Shown here: positions 26,144 through 33,717 of the stretch, piece by piece
How positions within the stretch are numbered: position 1 is the stretch's first letter
How the letters are laid out: every line of letters begins with the position of its first letter
Assembly (NCBI GenBank): GCA_022793335.1
Contig: JAAWCQ010000007.1
Span: 62,001 to 126,000, forward strand
DNA: 64,000 bases
Direction of reading: 5' to 3'
DNA from: Clostridia bacterium
GTDB lineage: Bacteria; Bacillota; Clostridia; Christensenellales; UBA1242
Translations under genes and position numbers: made by a program
Notes under the pieces: model-generated
Database searches by the model: none
Told to the model about the DNA's origin: nothing
What the model saw: only the letters and a program-made list of their open reading frames with translations

Positions 26144-26252
26144 TGGGGCAGGCAGGCGACAAGCACAAAATGTGCTTGCCTTCAAAGTCCACGATTTTTG
26201 AAAAATCATGGACTTTGAAAAAAATCTCTGATTTTTTTTCCTGCCTGCCCCA
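26144..26252. repeat. 109-bp palindromic, MITE-like element
   Basis: Perfect 13-bp terminal inverted repeats TGGGGCAGGCAGG (26144-26156) and its complement (26240-26252). Inside are two more hairpins: CAAGCAC/GTGCTTG (26159-26177) and AAAGTCCA/TGGACTTT (about 26186-26218, with a complementary ATTTTT/AAAAAT inner part). No coding potential. It is far more GC-rich at its ends than the flanking AT-rich DNA of 26067-26435, where nothing else was found. GGGCAGGCAG also occurs in the block at 3540-3890, so both may belong to one dispersed family. It could double as the rnr terminator. Confidence 0.7.
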
Positions 26253-26435
26253 TAGAAAACTCCCGGCTCAGTTTTAAAACAAAACCACTTAAAAAATAAT
26301 TTAGCAAAAAAGATGTTAAATTATGTAAAAAATCACAAAGAAAACATAATTTCAACCAAAATAACAAAAAATAAAGAAAATTTATCAAAAAAACATAAAA
26401 TTTTAATATTTTTAATAAAAAATTTAACTAAGGTA

Positions 26436-26464
26436 TTGAAATATATAAAATTTAGTGTTATAAT
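26436..26464 (+). promoter_or_regulatory. Promoter of smpB (and probably tmRNA)
   Basis: TTGAAA (26436-26441), 17-nt spacer, TATAAT (26459-26464). It is only 10 nt before the ATG, so the AGGAG at 26465-26469 would lie at or before the transcription start. Confidence 0.65.
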
Positions 26465-26474
26465 AGGAGTCGAG

Positions 26475-26918
26475 ATGAAGATAATAACTAATAACAAAAA
26501 AGCTTATCATAATTTCTTCGTTTCAGATTTGCTTGAAGCTGGAATTGAGCTGAAAGGTGGAGAAATAAAGTCTGTTGCAGGCGGCAAAGTCAGTTTGAGT
26601 GATAGCTATGTTGAAATCAAAAATGGCGAAGCTATTATGAAAAATTGTTATATCGCAGCAGTTGACGGAGCGTCTCAATCTGACAGTCAGACAAAGCGAG
26701 CAAGAAAACTGCTCTTACATAAAGCTGAGATAGTCAAGCTTGAGCGAAAAGTCAAAGAAAAAGGCTTTTCAATTGTGCCAACCAAGGTTTATCTAAATGG
26801 CGGCAAAGCCAAAGTTGAGATAGGTCTTGCAAAAGGTAAGAAACTTTATGATAAGAGAGAAGTCCTGAAGGATAGGGCAGTCCGAAGGGATATCGACCGA
26901 GCAATCAAAAACGACTAA
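26475..26918 (+). CDS. smpB: SsrA-binding protein SmpB
   Basis: tmRNA partner in trans-translation. 147 residues with family pattern KAYHNFFVSDLLEAGIELKGGEIKSV, KRARKLLLHKAEI, a KVYLNGGKAKVEIGLAKGKKLYDKRE core and the basic C-terminal tail DRAVRRDIDRAIKND. The open frame runs further upstream (to 26313), but only the ATG at 26475 gives the conserved N-terminus, and the -10 box lies right before it. tmRNA begins 12 nt after the stop. Confidence 0.96.
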   Translation: MKIITNNKKAYHNFFVSDLLEAGIELKGGEIKSVAGGKVSLSDSYVEIKNGEAIMKNCYIAAVDGASQSDSQTKRARKLLLHKAEIVKLERKVKEKGFSIVPTKVYLNGGKAKVEIGLAKGKKLYDKREVLKDRAVRRDIDRAIKND

Positions 26919-26930
26919 CCCTTGTTTTAT

Positions 26931-27324
26931 GGGGGCGTTATTGGTTTCGACGGGGAGCATTATTTAAAATGCAAAGCACGCGGTGTTGCTCTCACCTAAA
27001 AAGGAGCAAATTGCAAATAAACGCAAACAATGATATCGAGCATATGCCAAGCCGTATGGCTGTAGCAGCTTAAGCTCAAAAAAAATCTTTGGTTGACAAA
27101 GTTTCAACCTCTTCACTATCTTTTCACTAGAAGATAGAGCGAAGATTATTTTAGGTGCTCTACATTCACAAGTTTGTCTTTGCAGTGGATGCAATTAAAA
27201 AAGGCTCGTTTATAGAAAGTTGTGTATGGCTTAACTATAAATTAAAATAAAGCATATACTAAGCGTGTAGAAAAGTTTTGAATAAGTTTTTCGGAAGCGG
27301 GTTCAATTCCCGCCGTCTCCACCA
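26931..27324 (+). ncRNA. ssrA: tmRNA
   Basis: Rescues stalled ribosomes. The 5' end GGGGGCG (26931-26937) pairs with CGTCTCC before the encoded ACCA 3' end at 27324, allowing two G-U pairs. The 5' region has the invariant GGTTTCGACGG and the 3' region the T-arm GGTTCAATTCC. The tag reading frame runs 27023-27073 from GCA to TAA and encodes ANNDIEHMPSRMAVAA, a 16-residue tag ending in the hydrophobic degron AVAA. Follows smpB directly, as in many Gram-positives. Confidence 0.96.
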
Positions 27325-27378
27325 AAGCTTAAATGGTCAAAAACAAAAAGCCAATTTTATTAAAAGGAAGTGTAATTT

Positions 27379-28653
27379 ATGAGTTCAGTAATTATCGCAG
27401 TTGTTGTTGTACTTGGCATCATTGTTGCAGGAGGATTTCTTCTTTACTTTTTAGGTGATCTCCTCATGGGAATTTCTGGCAAGAAGAAAGATGTCGATGC
27501 AATCAGAGAAAAACAACTCAAAAAACAAAAAGACCTTGAGGCAAGAGTAAATGCTCTTGAAAACAGCCAAGAGGCAAAGAAAGATCCTCAAATTGCTACC
27601 GTTCTTTTCAATGGTGGTATGGTTGAAGCATACAATCCAAATGAGGAAGAAGCAGTTGAAGAAGCTGTAGTTGAAGATTTTGAAGAAACAGAAGAATATT
27701 CTGAAGAGCCAGTTGAAGAAACTGAAGAGCCAGCAGAGGAAACTCAAGAAGCTGAAGAAGCAGAAGATGATACTTCTGAATATATCAGACAACGCAGAAA
27801 AGAGCTTCTTGAAAGACTTGCAAGAATGCAAGAAGAAAGAGAAGAAACTGCTGAGCAAGATGACAGCGAAGACCTTGTTGACCTTAGTGAAGATACAGTT
27901 GAAGCTCCTGTAGAAGAGCCTGTTGAAACTGAAACTGTTGAAGAGCCAGTTGAAGAAACAACAGAAGAGACTGAAGAGGAATCAACAGAAGAAGCTCCAG
28001 CTGAAGATGTTGCAAGTGAAGAAACAGTTGAAGAGACAGTAGAAGAAGCTGAAGAAACTGTTGCAGAAGAAACTGCAGTTGAAACAGAAACTCCAGCAGA
28101 GGAAGTTGTTGAAGAAACTGTTGAAGAAAAGGCAGAAGAAGCGCTTGCAGAGAAGGTAAGAGCAGAAGCAATTACAGTAGCAGTTGCTGATGGCTCAAAC
28201 GCTCTTGCTGCAAACTTTACTCTTGAAGAGCTTGAAGCAAGACTTGTTGAAGAACAAGAAAAGCTCAAATCAAACGAAAAAGAACTTCGTCAATGCAAGA
28301 AAGAATTTATCCCTCTTAGAAGAGTTAAAAACACTCTTGAAAGTGATGAGAAAAAACTTCGCAGAAAAGAAGCACTTGTTGCTAAACAAAAAGTTGTACT
28401 TTATGGTGTAAACAACTATGCTGATATCGATGAAGAAAAAGCTCAAAAACTTGCTGAAGATCTTGACCTTCTTGATGGACTTAAACTTTCTGTTCAACAC
28501 TGCCAAGAAGTTATGGATAAAAACCAAGAAAGATATCCTCTTCTTGAAAAGATTTTCAATCTTTTAAATTCTCAAAACGAACAAATCAAAGAAGATATCA
28601 AAAATATTCAAGACGCAATTGCTCAACTTAAGGGCGAAGGCGATCAAGAATAA
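27379..28653 (+). CDS. Membrane-anchored acidic coiled-coil protein
   Basis: 424 residues. N-terminal helix VIIAVVVVLGIIVAGGFLLYFLGDLL (about 4-29) anchors it; a short basic coiled coil follows (KKKDVDAIREKQLKKQKDLEARVNALE). Residues about 85-260 are extremely acidic, rich in Glu, Val and Thr with irregular VEE(P/T)VEET repeats. Residues about 275-424 form a Lys/Glu coiled coil. The polar bulk is probably cytoplasmic. No family is recognised; architecture recalls bacterial membrane-linked scaffolds. AAGGAAG site; 54 nt downstream of tmRNA. The acidic repeats create long serine-rich shadow frames on the other strand. Confidence 0.75.
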   Translation: MSSVIIAVVVVLGIIVAGGFLLYFLGDLLMGISGKKKDVDAIREKQLKKQKDLEARVNALENSQEAKKDPQIATVLFNGGMVEAYNPNEEEAVEEAVVEDFEETEEYSEEPVEETEEPAEETQEAEEAEDDTSEYIRQRRKELLERLARMQEEREETAEQDDSEDLVDLSEDTVEAPVEEPVETETVEEPVEETTEETEEESTEEAPAEDVASEETVEETVEEAEETVAEETAVETETPAEEVVEETVEEKAEEALAEKVRAEAITVAVADGSNALAANFTLEELEARLVEEQEKLKSNEKELRQCKKEFIPLRRVKNTLESDEKKLRRKEALVAKQKVVLYGVNNYADIDEEKAQKLAEDLDLLDGLKLSVQHCQEVMDKNQERYPLLEKIFNLLNSQNEQIKEDIKNIQDAIAQLKGEGDQE

Positions 28654-28699
28654 TAGATTGCTGAGTTGATACCGAAGAACTCTAAAATTATTTTTAATA

Positions 28700-28729
28700 A
28701 AAAAGCAGACCTAAAAAGGTCTGTTTTTT
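28700..28729 (+). terminator. Terminator after the acidic coiled-coil gene
   Basis: AAAAGCAGACC / GGTCTGTTTTT stem with short A-rich loop and T-run. Confidence 0.85.
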
Positions 28730-28749
28730 CTAATTGTTGTTTTTTGATA

Positions 28750-28778
28750 TTGACTTGCATTTGATAATATTGTATAAT
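28750..28778 (+). promoter_or_regulatory. Promoter of the frameshifted gene at 28802
   Basis: TTGACT (28750-28755), 17-nt spacer, TATAAT (28773-28778). Confidence 0.7.
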
Positions 28779-28801
28779 ATTTATGATAAAATGGAGAGAA
28801 A

Positions 28802-29199
28802 ATGATACAAGGAAATCTTACAAAACTTGATAATGATTTTATTACAATCTGGTCACATTATGTTTATATCGTGAGATAGATAGAGATGCACTGAGAAAGC
28901 TCGCTGAAATGGGACAAATCAATGCTGTTCAGTCTTATTACCTCTTTTTTAAAGAAACAAATGCTAAGGTTGATGAAATTGTAAAAGAATACAGGGGATT
29001 AAATCCTGATGAAATATTTGCTCAAGCCAATAAAGAGTTTTTCTATGGCTCAAAAGACATCGAAAAGGCAAATCAACTTTTAGAAGAAATCGCTTCAAGA
29101 GAATTGTCGAAAGAGTTGCAAGCTTATGATGAAAATCATTGTCAAGATATTTCATTCCTTGGAGAAGATGACAATTTTTTACCTGAAATTGATATTTAA
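28802..29199 (+). pseudogene. Unknown small protein split by a one-base deletion in a T-run
   Basis: A GGAGA site and a good promoter point to the ATG at 28802, but that frame stops after 25 codons. The next frame is open from 28837 to a stop at 29197-29199 and reads smoothly on (LYREIDRDALRKLAEMGQINAVQSYYLF). One extra T in the TTTT at 28837-28840 would join them into about 132 residues. Without repair, only an internal ATG at 28909 could start the remaining 96 codons, and it lacks a good ribosome site. The product would be soluble and helical. Family not recognised. Deletion or assembly error. Confidence 0.6.
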
Positions 29200-29257
29200 A
29201 AATTATTAAATTATTTGCAAATATACGACTTAATATAAATAATAAAAATGATATTAA

Positions 29258-29284
29258 AAAACACGGAAACTTCCGTGTTTTTTT
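29258..29284. terminator. Terminator of the large ncRNA (bidirectional)
   Basis: AAACACGGAA / TTCCGTGTTT stem. On the minus strand it follows the closing helix of the ncRNA and ends in a T-run; on the plus strand it can end the gene at 28802. Confidence 0.85.
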
Positions 29285-29849
29285 CCCTTTAAAGCGTCTT
29301 AAATCACAATATTTATAGACTTTCGCCTTACAATAAAAAGCAAAATAATTATTCATTCACCCTGAGAACAAGTCTGAGCCTATAGGAGCGACCCATAGAC
29401 TTCTTGCCCATCACAAGCAGGAAGTGGAGTGGTACCACCAAATTTCACCGAACATTCAGATGATTAACTTAAATCTCTTTTGGACATACGGCTACTTTAA
29501 CGACAATCTTTTTTATACATCACTTGCGTGACTTCAAGTCCAACAATCTTGTTTGTATTTCTTTGCATATTCTCGGCACAACCCGCCAAACTGTTTAAAG
29601 ATTATTCTCCACAGGAGCGTCTATTACGATTGCAAAAGACTGCCTAATTTATTAAGTTGCTTTCTTGCACTGATGCTTTAAGTTGCTTTTTTTAAGCTTC
29701 TGCGGTAGGCTCACACCTATCGCAATGACTGTTACTTTAAACCTATCAGTCGAAAGTAATTCACTTTTTCAGCACCCTCTGGGGACCGTGGTAAGCGGTT
29801 GTGCACCCAGATATAAACATTGTGATTTAAGACGCCTTATTAAAAGGTT
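29262..29849 (-). ncRNA. Large structured non-coding RNA, class unassigned (ROOL/OLE-size)
   Basis: The 836-nt gap 29200-30035 has no coding potential but holds a complete RNA gene on the minus strand: promoter at 29856-29884, predicted start near 29849, terminator at 29258-29284. The ends pair over 24 nt (29294-29317 with 29812-29835, one G-U pair), so the whole roughly 540-nt body is closed by one long helix. Inside: a 5-bp hairpin with GCAA tetraloop (about 29522-29535), a 7-bp hairpin CUAUGGG/CCUAUAG (about 29380-29399), GCG-AUAGG/CCUAC-CGC (29701-29724) and the palindrome GUGGUACCAC (29430-29439), possibly a self-pairing loop. It is not tmRNA, RNase P, SRP or 6S RNA by motifs I know. Length and the closed-end design fit ROOL, OLE or GOLLD-like RNAs. 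Confidence 0.7.
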
Positions 29850-29855
29850 ATGAAT

Positions 29856-29884
29856 ATAATAAACAAATTGTTACAAAAAGTCAA
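29856..29884 (-). promoter_or_regulatory. Promoter of the large ncRNA
   Basis: Minus strand TTGACT (29879-29884), 17-nt spacer, TATTAT (29856-29861). 29885-30035 is AT-rich; a weak GGCTTG/CAAGC hairpin near 29984-30011 might end the ung transcript. Confidence 0.75.
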
Positions 29885-30035
29885 TAGCAAATTTAAAAAA
29901 ATATTAAAAATAAACAGCAAAAATTTACTTTATTTAGCTATTTATTATTATTTTTAACTTATTTGTATGTAAAAAATTAAAATTAAGCTTGAAATCATTT
30001 TTAAACAAGCCGATTTTTTAATTTTAAAGTATTTT

Positions 30036-30695
30036 TCAGCACCAATCAATTTCGGTTTGATTGTGTTCTGTCAAGAATTTGTTGCATTTTGAAAAATGTT
30101 TGCAACCAAAGAAACCACGATATGCAGAAAGTGGGCTTGGATGAGGTGCTTTAAGTACAAGATGCTGTGAAGCAATAAGTGGTTCAAAACTTTGAGCGTA
30201 AGAGCCCCAAAGCAAAAATACAGCAGGATCTTTTCTATTTCCAATAAGCTGAATAATTTTGCGTGTTAAAGTTTCCCAGCCCTTATCTTTATGTGAGTTT
30301 GCTTGTCCTCTTCGCACCGTCAAAACAGTGTTGAGAAGAAGCACTCCTTGATTTGCCCAGCGTTCAAGATTGCCATCTTTTTTGCAGACAATCCCAAGGT
30401 CACTTTCAATTTCTGTCATTATATTTACAAGAGAAGGGGGAATTGTCACATCACTTGGCACAGAAAATGACAAGCCTTGTGCTTGACCTGGCTCATGATA
30501 GGGGTCTTGACCAATTATGACAACTTTGACTTTGTCAAATGGAACATGATTTAATGCGTTGAAAATATTATCCTCAACTGGATAAATTTGATATTTTGTG
30601 TATTCATTACGCAAAAAATCTTGCAAATTTTTAAAATAATCTTTATCAAACTCTTCTTCTAAGAGCTCAAACCATTGTCTTTTTATTTTTATCAT
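30036..30695 (-). CDS. ung: Uracil-DNA glycosylase, family 1
   Basis: Removes uracil from DNA. 219 residues with the catalytic water-activating loop GQDPYHEPGQAQGLSFSVP (Asp about 64), LLLNTVLTVRRGQANSH, and the DNA-intercalation loop HPSPLSAYRGFFGCKHFS. Full family length. No ribosome binding site: TATAAT ends 6 nt before the ATG, so transcription should start on the start codon itself. Confidence 0.96.
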   Translation of the reverse strand: MIKIKRQWFELLEEEFDKDYFKNLQDFLRNEYTKYQIYPVEDNIFNALNHVPFDKVKVVIIGQDPYHEPGQAQGLSFSVPSDVTIPPSLVNIMTEIESDLGIVCKKDGNLERWANQGVLLLNTVLTVRRGQANSHKDKGWETLTRKIIQLIGNRKDPAVFLLWGSYAQSFEPLIASQHLVLKAPHPSPLSAYRGFFGCKHFSKCNKFLTEHNQTEIDWC

Positions 30696-30701
30696 GTTTA
30701 T

Positions 30702-30730
30702 ATTATAATAAAAATAATGATTTAAGGCAA
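30702..30730 (-). promoter_or_regulatory. Promoter of ung, predicted leaderless
   Basis: Minus strand TTGCCT (30725-30730), 17-nt spacer, TATAAT (30702-30707), then ATAAAC and the ATG at 30695. Confidence 0.7.
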
Positions 30731-30849
30731 ATTTTAAGCAAGAATTTTGTAAAAATTATTCAATCATTTTTTTATGTAAGTTTTGTTCAATTTTGGTGGC
30801 CAAATTTATTGCATTTATGTTAAAATAAAATTGTTTAGAGGGGGAATAT

Positions 30850-31446
30850 ATGAAATCAGATAAAATATGGGAAAAATACTTCAGCAATTTTATTGAATTG
30901 ACTGATAAAGAACAGCAAATTGTCTTTAATGAAAATCCTTATCATGCATTTATGCCATTCGGAATAAATGACAGGCAGCTTGATGTGGAAAAATATAAAG
31001 CGCCAATAATAGTCATTACATTGCCTAGGGCTCGAAAAAAGCCAGACACTTTTATTTTGATAGGAAAGTTTTGTCGCACTTTTGTGAATGGAATAGGTGA
31101 GCGTTTTGAAAGGTTGCATCACTTCGATTATTTAGAAAAAATTCTTGAACATCATGAAAATATTTTGGAAAGCTTTAACAAAAGTTGTCAGAGCTTTAAG
31201 CCTTCAAAGTATTTTATGTCAATAATTTATAAGAGCAAGCATTATGTAATTCCATTAAAATATAAAAATTTTAATGAAGATCAAAAAGAGCTTTGTCAAA
31301 GTGCAACCAATACTGCAAAGGTTATTTTCAACGACCTTTTAAATTGGGTGCGAGTTTGCAAAGATGATTTTGATTTGAATGATGTTGATATTCCTTTTGA
31401 AGAATATAAAAAAGAAAACGGAATTTCGACAGATATAGATTTTTAA
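30850..31446 (+). CDS. Unknown soluble protein
   Basis: 198 residues, GAGGGGG site before the ATG. No signal peptide, membrane helix or Cys cluster. A central alpha/beta part (KAPIIVITLPRARKKPDTFILIGKFCRTF) is followed by helices (DYLEKILEHHENILESFNKS) and an acidic C-terminus. It stands alone between ung and a bidirectional terminator. I do not recognise the family. Confidence 0.65.
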   Translation: MKSDKIWEKYFSNFIELTDKEQQIVFNENPYHAFMPFGINDRQLDVEKYKAPIIVITLPRARKKPDTFILIGKFCRTFVNGIGERFERLHHFDYLEKILEHHENILESFNKSCQSFKPSKYFMSIIYKSKHYVIPLKYKNFNEDQKELCQSATNTAKVIFNDLLNWVRVCKDDFDLNDVDIPFEEYKKENGISTDIDF

Positions 31447-31489
31447 CAGGATAAGTTTTTTAAAACAACAAACTTTAAAAAAGATATAA

Positions 31490-31515
31490 AAAAACACCTA
31501 AACAGGTGTCTTTTT
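31490..31515. terminator. Bidirectional terminator
   Basis: ACACCT / AGGTGT stem with AAAC loop, A-run on one side and T-run on the other. It separates the convergent genes at 30850 and 31524. Confidence 0.82.
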
Positions 31516-31523
31516 ATTTTTTA

Positions 31524-32510
31524 TTATTTATTTCTTGTTTCAACAGCTACAGCAAGGGCAACAGTTGCACCAACGATTGGGTTGTTTCCCATTCCGATAA
31601 AGCCCATCATTTCAACATGCGCTGGCACTGAAGAAGAGCCGGCAAACTGTGCATCGCAATGCATTCTTCCCATAGTATCTGTAAGGCCATAACTTGCAGG
31701 GCCTGCAGCAACATTATCTGGGTGAAGTGTTCTGCCAGTGCCACCGCCAGAAGCCACTGAGAAGTAAGTCTTGCCATTTTCAAAGCACCATTTTTTATAA
31801 ATTCCAGCAACAGGGTGTTGGAAACGCACTGGATTTGTTGAATTGCCTGTAATTGAAACATCAACTTTTTCATGTCTCATAATTGCAACGCCTTCTGGAA
31901 CATCATAAGAGCCATAGCATTTTACCTTTGCTCTGTCTCCGTTTGAGAAAGCTTTTTGACTTACGATTTTAAGCTCGCCAGTTTTGTGGTCATAGTTTGT
32001 TTCAACATAAGTGAAGCCATTTATTCTTGAAATAATGTAAGCAGCATCTTTGCCAAGACCATTTAAGATTACATTAAGAGGTGACTTTCTTACTCTGTTT
32101 GCACTGGTTACAATTCCGATTGCGCCTTCAGCAGCAGCGAAACTTTCATGACCTGCAAGGAAACAGAATGATTTTGTTTCTTCATTTAAAAGCATGCTTC
32201 CAAGTCTGCCATGACCAAGACCAATTTGGCGTTCGTCAGCAACAGAGCCTTTTACGCAATAAGCTTGCAAGCCTTCACCAAGGCAAAGGGCAACTTCACT
32301 TGCCTTTTCTGTGCCAGTTTTAAGAGCGATGGCAACACCGATTTCATATGCTTTAACAGCATTGTCAAAGCAGATAGGTTGGATGCCTTTTACAATTTTT
32401 TCAACATCAATGCCATTTTCAAGACAGAGATTTTTTGCTTCTTCCAAGCTTGCAATGCCGTATTTTGCAAGCACAGCATCAATGTTTGTATTCTTATTTG
32501 TCATATCCAT
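31524..32510 (-). CDS. GGGtGRT protein
   Basis: 328-residue member of the family named for its motif, here ASGGGTGRTLHPDN. Other conserved stretches are GHGRLGSMLLNEETKSFCFLAGHESFAAAEGAIG and GRMHCDAQFAGSSSVPAHVEMMG. The biochemical role is unknown; the gene regularly pairs with a NifU-like scaffold gene in Clostridia, as here. The best start is the ATG at 32510, which overlaps the upstream stop (TGATG) and has AGGAGG upstream; a TTG one codon earlier is unlikely. Confidence 0.9.
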   Translation of the reverse strand: MDMTNKNTNIDAVLAKYGIASLEEAKNLCLENGIDVEKIVKGIQPICFDNAVKAYEIGVAIALKTGTEKASEVALCLGEGLQAYCVKGSVADERQIGLGHGRLGSMLLNEETKSFCFLAGHESFAAAEGAIGIVTSANRVRKSPLNVILNGLGKDAAYIISRINGFTYVETNYDHKTGELKIVSQKAFSNGDRAKVKCYGSYDVPEGVAIMRHEKVDVSITGNSTNPVRFQHPVAGIYKKWCFENGKTYFSVASGGGTGRTLHPDNVAAGPASYGLTDTMGRMHCDAQFAGSSSVPAHVEMMGFIGMGNNPIVGATVALAVAVETRNK

Positions 32511-33178
32511 CAATCTACCCTCCTTGGGTCAACAAATGAAACACCTTCATTAAAACGACCATAAGTTTTTGTAGCTTTAGCAACAGCATCTCTTGGGTCT
32601 ACGCCTTCTCTAAGAGATTTCATAAGAGAGCCAGTTGAAACATATTCATAACCGATAATTTCTCCGTTTTCGTCAAGAGCCTCTTTGGTAATGTATCCCT
32701 CAGCAAGATTTAAATAGCGTGGGCCTTGTCCTTCTTGAGAATAAACTGTTCCTACATTGCTGTTTAAAGTCTTTCCAAGGTCTTCAAGTGCGCTTCCTAC
32801 AGCGAGACCGCCTTCAGAAAATGCAGATTGACTGCGACCATAGACAAGTTGCAAGAAAATTTGTTTCATTGCGTCATTGATTGCGTCGCAAACAAGGTCA
32901 GTGTTAAGCGCTTCGAGAAGTGTTTTTCCTGGCAGTATTTCTGCAGCCATAGCGGCAGAGTGTGTCATGCCAGAACAGCCAATTGTTTCAACAAGCGCTT
33001 CTTTGATAATGCCGTCTTTGACATTCAAGGTAAGTTTGCAAGTGCCTTGTTGAGGTGCACATTTTCCGCAGCCATGCGAGAAACCAGAAACCTGTTCAAT
33101 TCCTTTTAGTTGTATCCATTTTGCTTCCTCAGGAATAGGAGATGGACCAAAACCTTTCATATTGATTGGACAACTCAT
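32510..33178 (-). CDS. Fe-S cluster assembly scaffold (NifU-like) partner of GGGtGRT
   Basis: 222 residues. NifU/IscU-like features include VETIGCSGMTHSAAMAAEILPG and the conserved Cys in DLVCDAIND; an extra N-terminal pair GCGKCAPQQGTC may also bind metal. The C-terminal 90 residues (GYITKEALDENGEIIGYEYVS) are typical of the version encoded next to GGGtGRT. A GGAGGAAA site precedes the ATG. It overlaps the next gene by one base, so the two are surely co-translated. Cargo target unknown. Confidence 0.88.
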   Translation of the reverse strand: MSCPINMKGFGPSPIPEEAKWIQLKGIEQVSGFSHGCGKCAPQQGTCKLTLNVKDGIIKEALVETIGCSGMTHSAAMAAEILPGKTLLEALNTDLVCDAINDAMKQIFLQLVYGRSQSAFSEGGLAVGSALEDLGKTLNSNVGTVYSQEGQGPRYLNLAEGYITKEALDENGEIIGYEYVSTGSLMKSLREGVDPRDAVAKATKTYGRFNEGVSFVDPRRVD

Positions 33179-33200
33179 ATAATAATTTCCTCCGTAAAAT

Positions 33201-33228
33201 ATTGTAGCTTAAAATGTCCAAATTTCAA
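33201..33228 (-). promoter_or_regulatory. Promoter of the scaffold-GGGtGRT operon
   Basis: Minus strand TTGAAA (33223-33228), 16-nt spacer, TACAAT (33201-33206). Confidence 0.55.
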
Positions 33229-33343
33229 AATAAATTTGCATAGTTTTTTATTATTTAATATGAATCTTACTTAATTTAAAAACTTGTAAAATAGTCATGT
33301 AACTAAACAAAAATGATTTAAAAAATTCAATTTTAAAAAATGA

Positions 33344-33372
33344 TTGACAATAAAACTTTTGTTTGTTATACT
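33344..33372 (+). promoter_or_regulatory. Promoter of the T-box leader
   Basis: TTGACA (33344-33349), 17-nt spacer, TATACT (33367-33372). Transcription should start near 33379. Confidence 0.78.
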
Positions 33373-33378
33373 TGCTTT

Positions 33379-33650
33379 AAATTAAGATGGTGGAATAAAT
33401 CTCAGTAGCCTTTTTTTGAATGACCTTAAAGAGAGTAAGCGGCTGGTGAAAGCTTATGGCAAAAAAGAGGACGAATTACAATTATTTCAAGTCTTACGCA
33501 GCAAATTCCATGCGAAATGGGCAATAAGGATTGGTTTGATTTAAAAATTGAAATGGTGTTTTGAAATTTTTAAATATGACCAATTGAAATTAGGTGGTAC
33601 CACGGAGGCACGCTTCGTCCTAAATAACAAGGATAAATGCGTGCTTTTTT
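33379..33650 (+). promoter_or_regulatory. Tyrosine-type T-box riboswitch leader with terminator
   Basis: Stem I landmarks in order: AGTA (about 33402), AGAGAG (33429-33435), GGTGAAAG (33445-33452) and the specifier region GAATTACAA with a UAC (Tyr) codon at 33477-33479. The T-box proper is AGGTGGTACCACG (33592-33604), which forms the antiterminator. The competing terminator pairs GCACGC (33608-33613) with GCGTGC (33639-33644) and ends in T6. Uncharged tRNA-Tyr should allow read-through into the acetyltransferase gene and tyrS. The specifier call is inference, supported by tyrS downstream. Confidence 0.88.
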
Positions 33651-33717
33651 AATGTTTAATATATTTTGCTTATAAATATAAAAATAAACAAAAATTAAAA
33701 CCTGAAAGGAGAGAAAT

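Noticed and set aside
27744..28268. Long serine-rich minus-strand frame
   Set aside because: Complement of the Glu/Val/Thr repeats of the acidic coiled-coil gene; no ribosome site or promoter.
29425..29445. T-box-like GGTGGTACCAC on the minus strand
   Set aside because: No stem I landmarks, no downstream synthetase and no competing terminator next to it; it is an internal palindrome of the large RNA.
29262..29849. RNase P RNA, SRP RNA, 6S RNA or group II intron
   Set aside because: The conserved sequence blocks of these RNAs that I know were not found on either strand.
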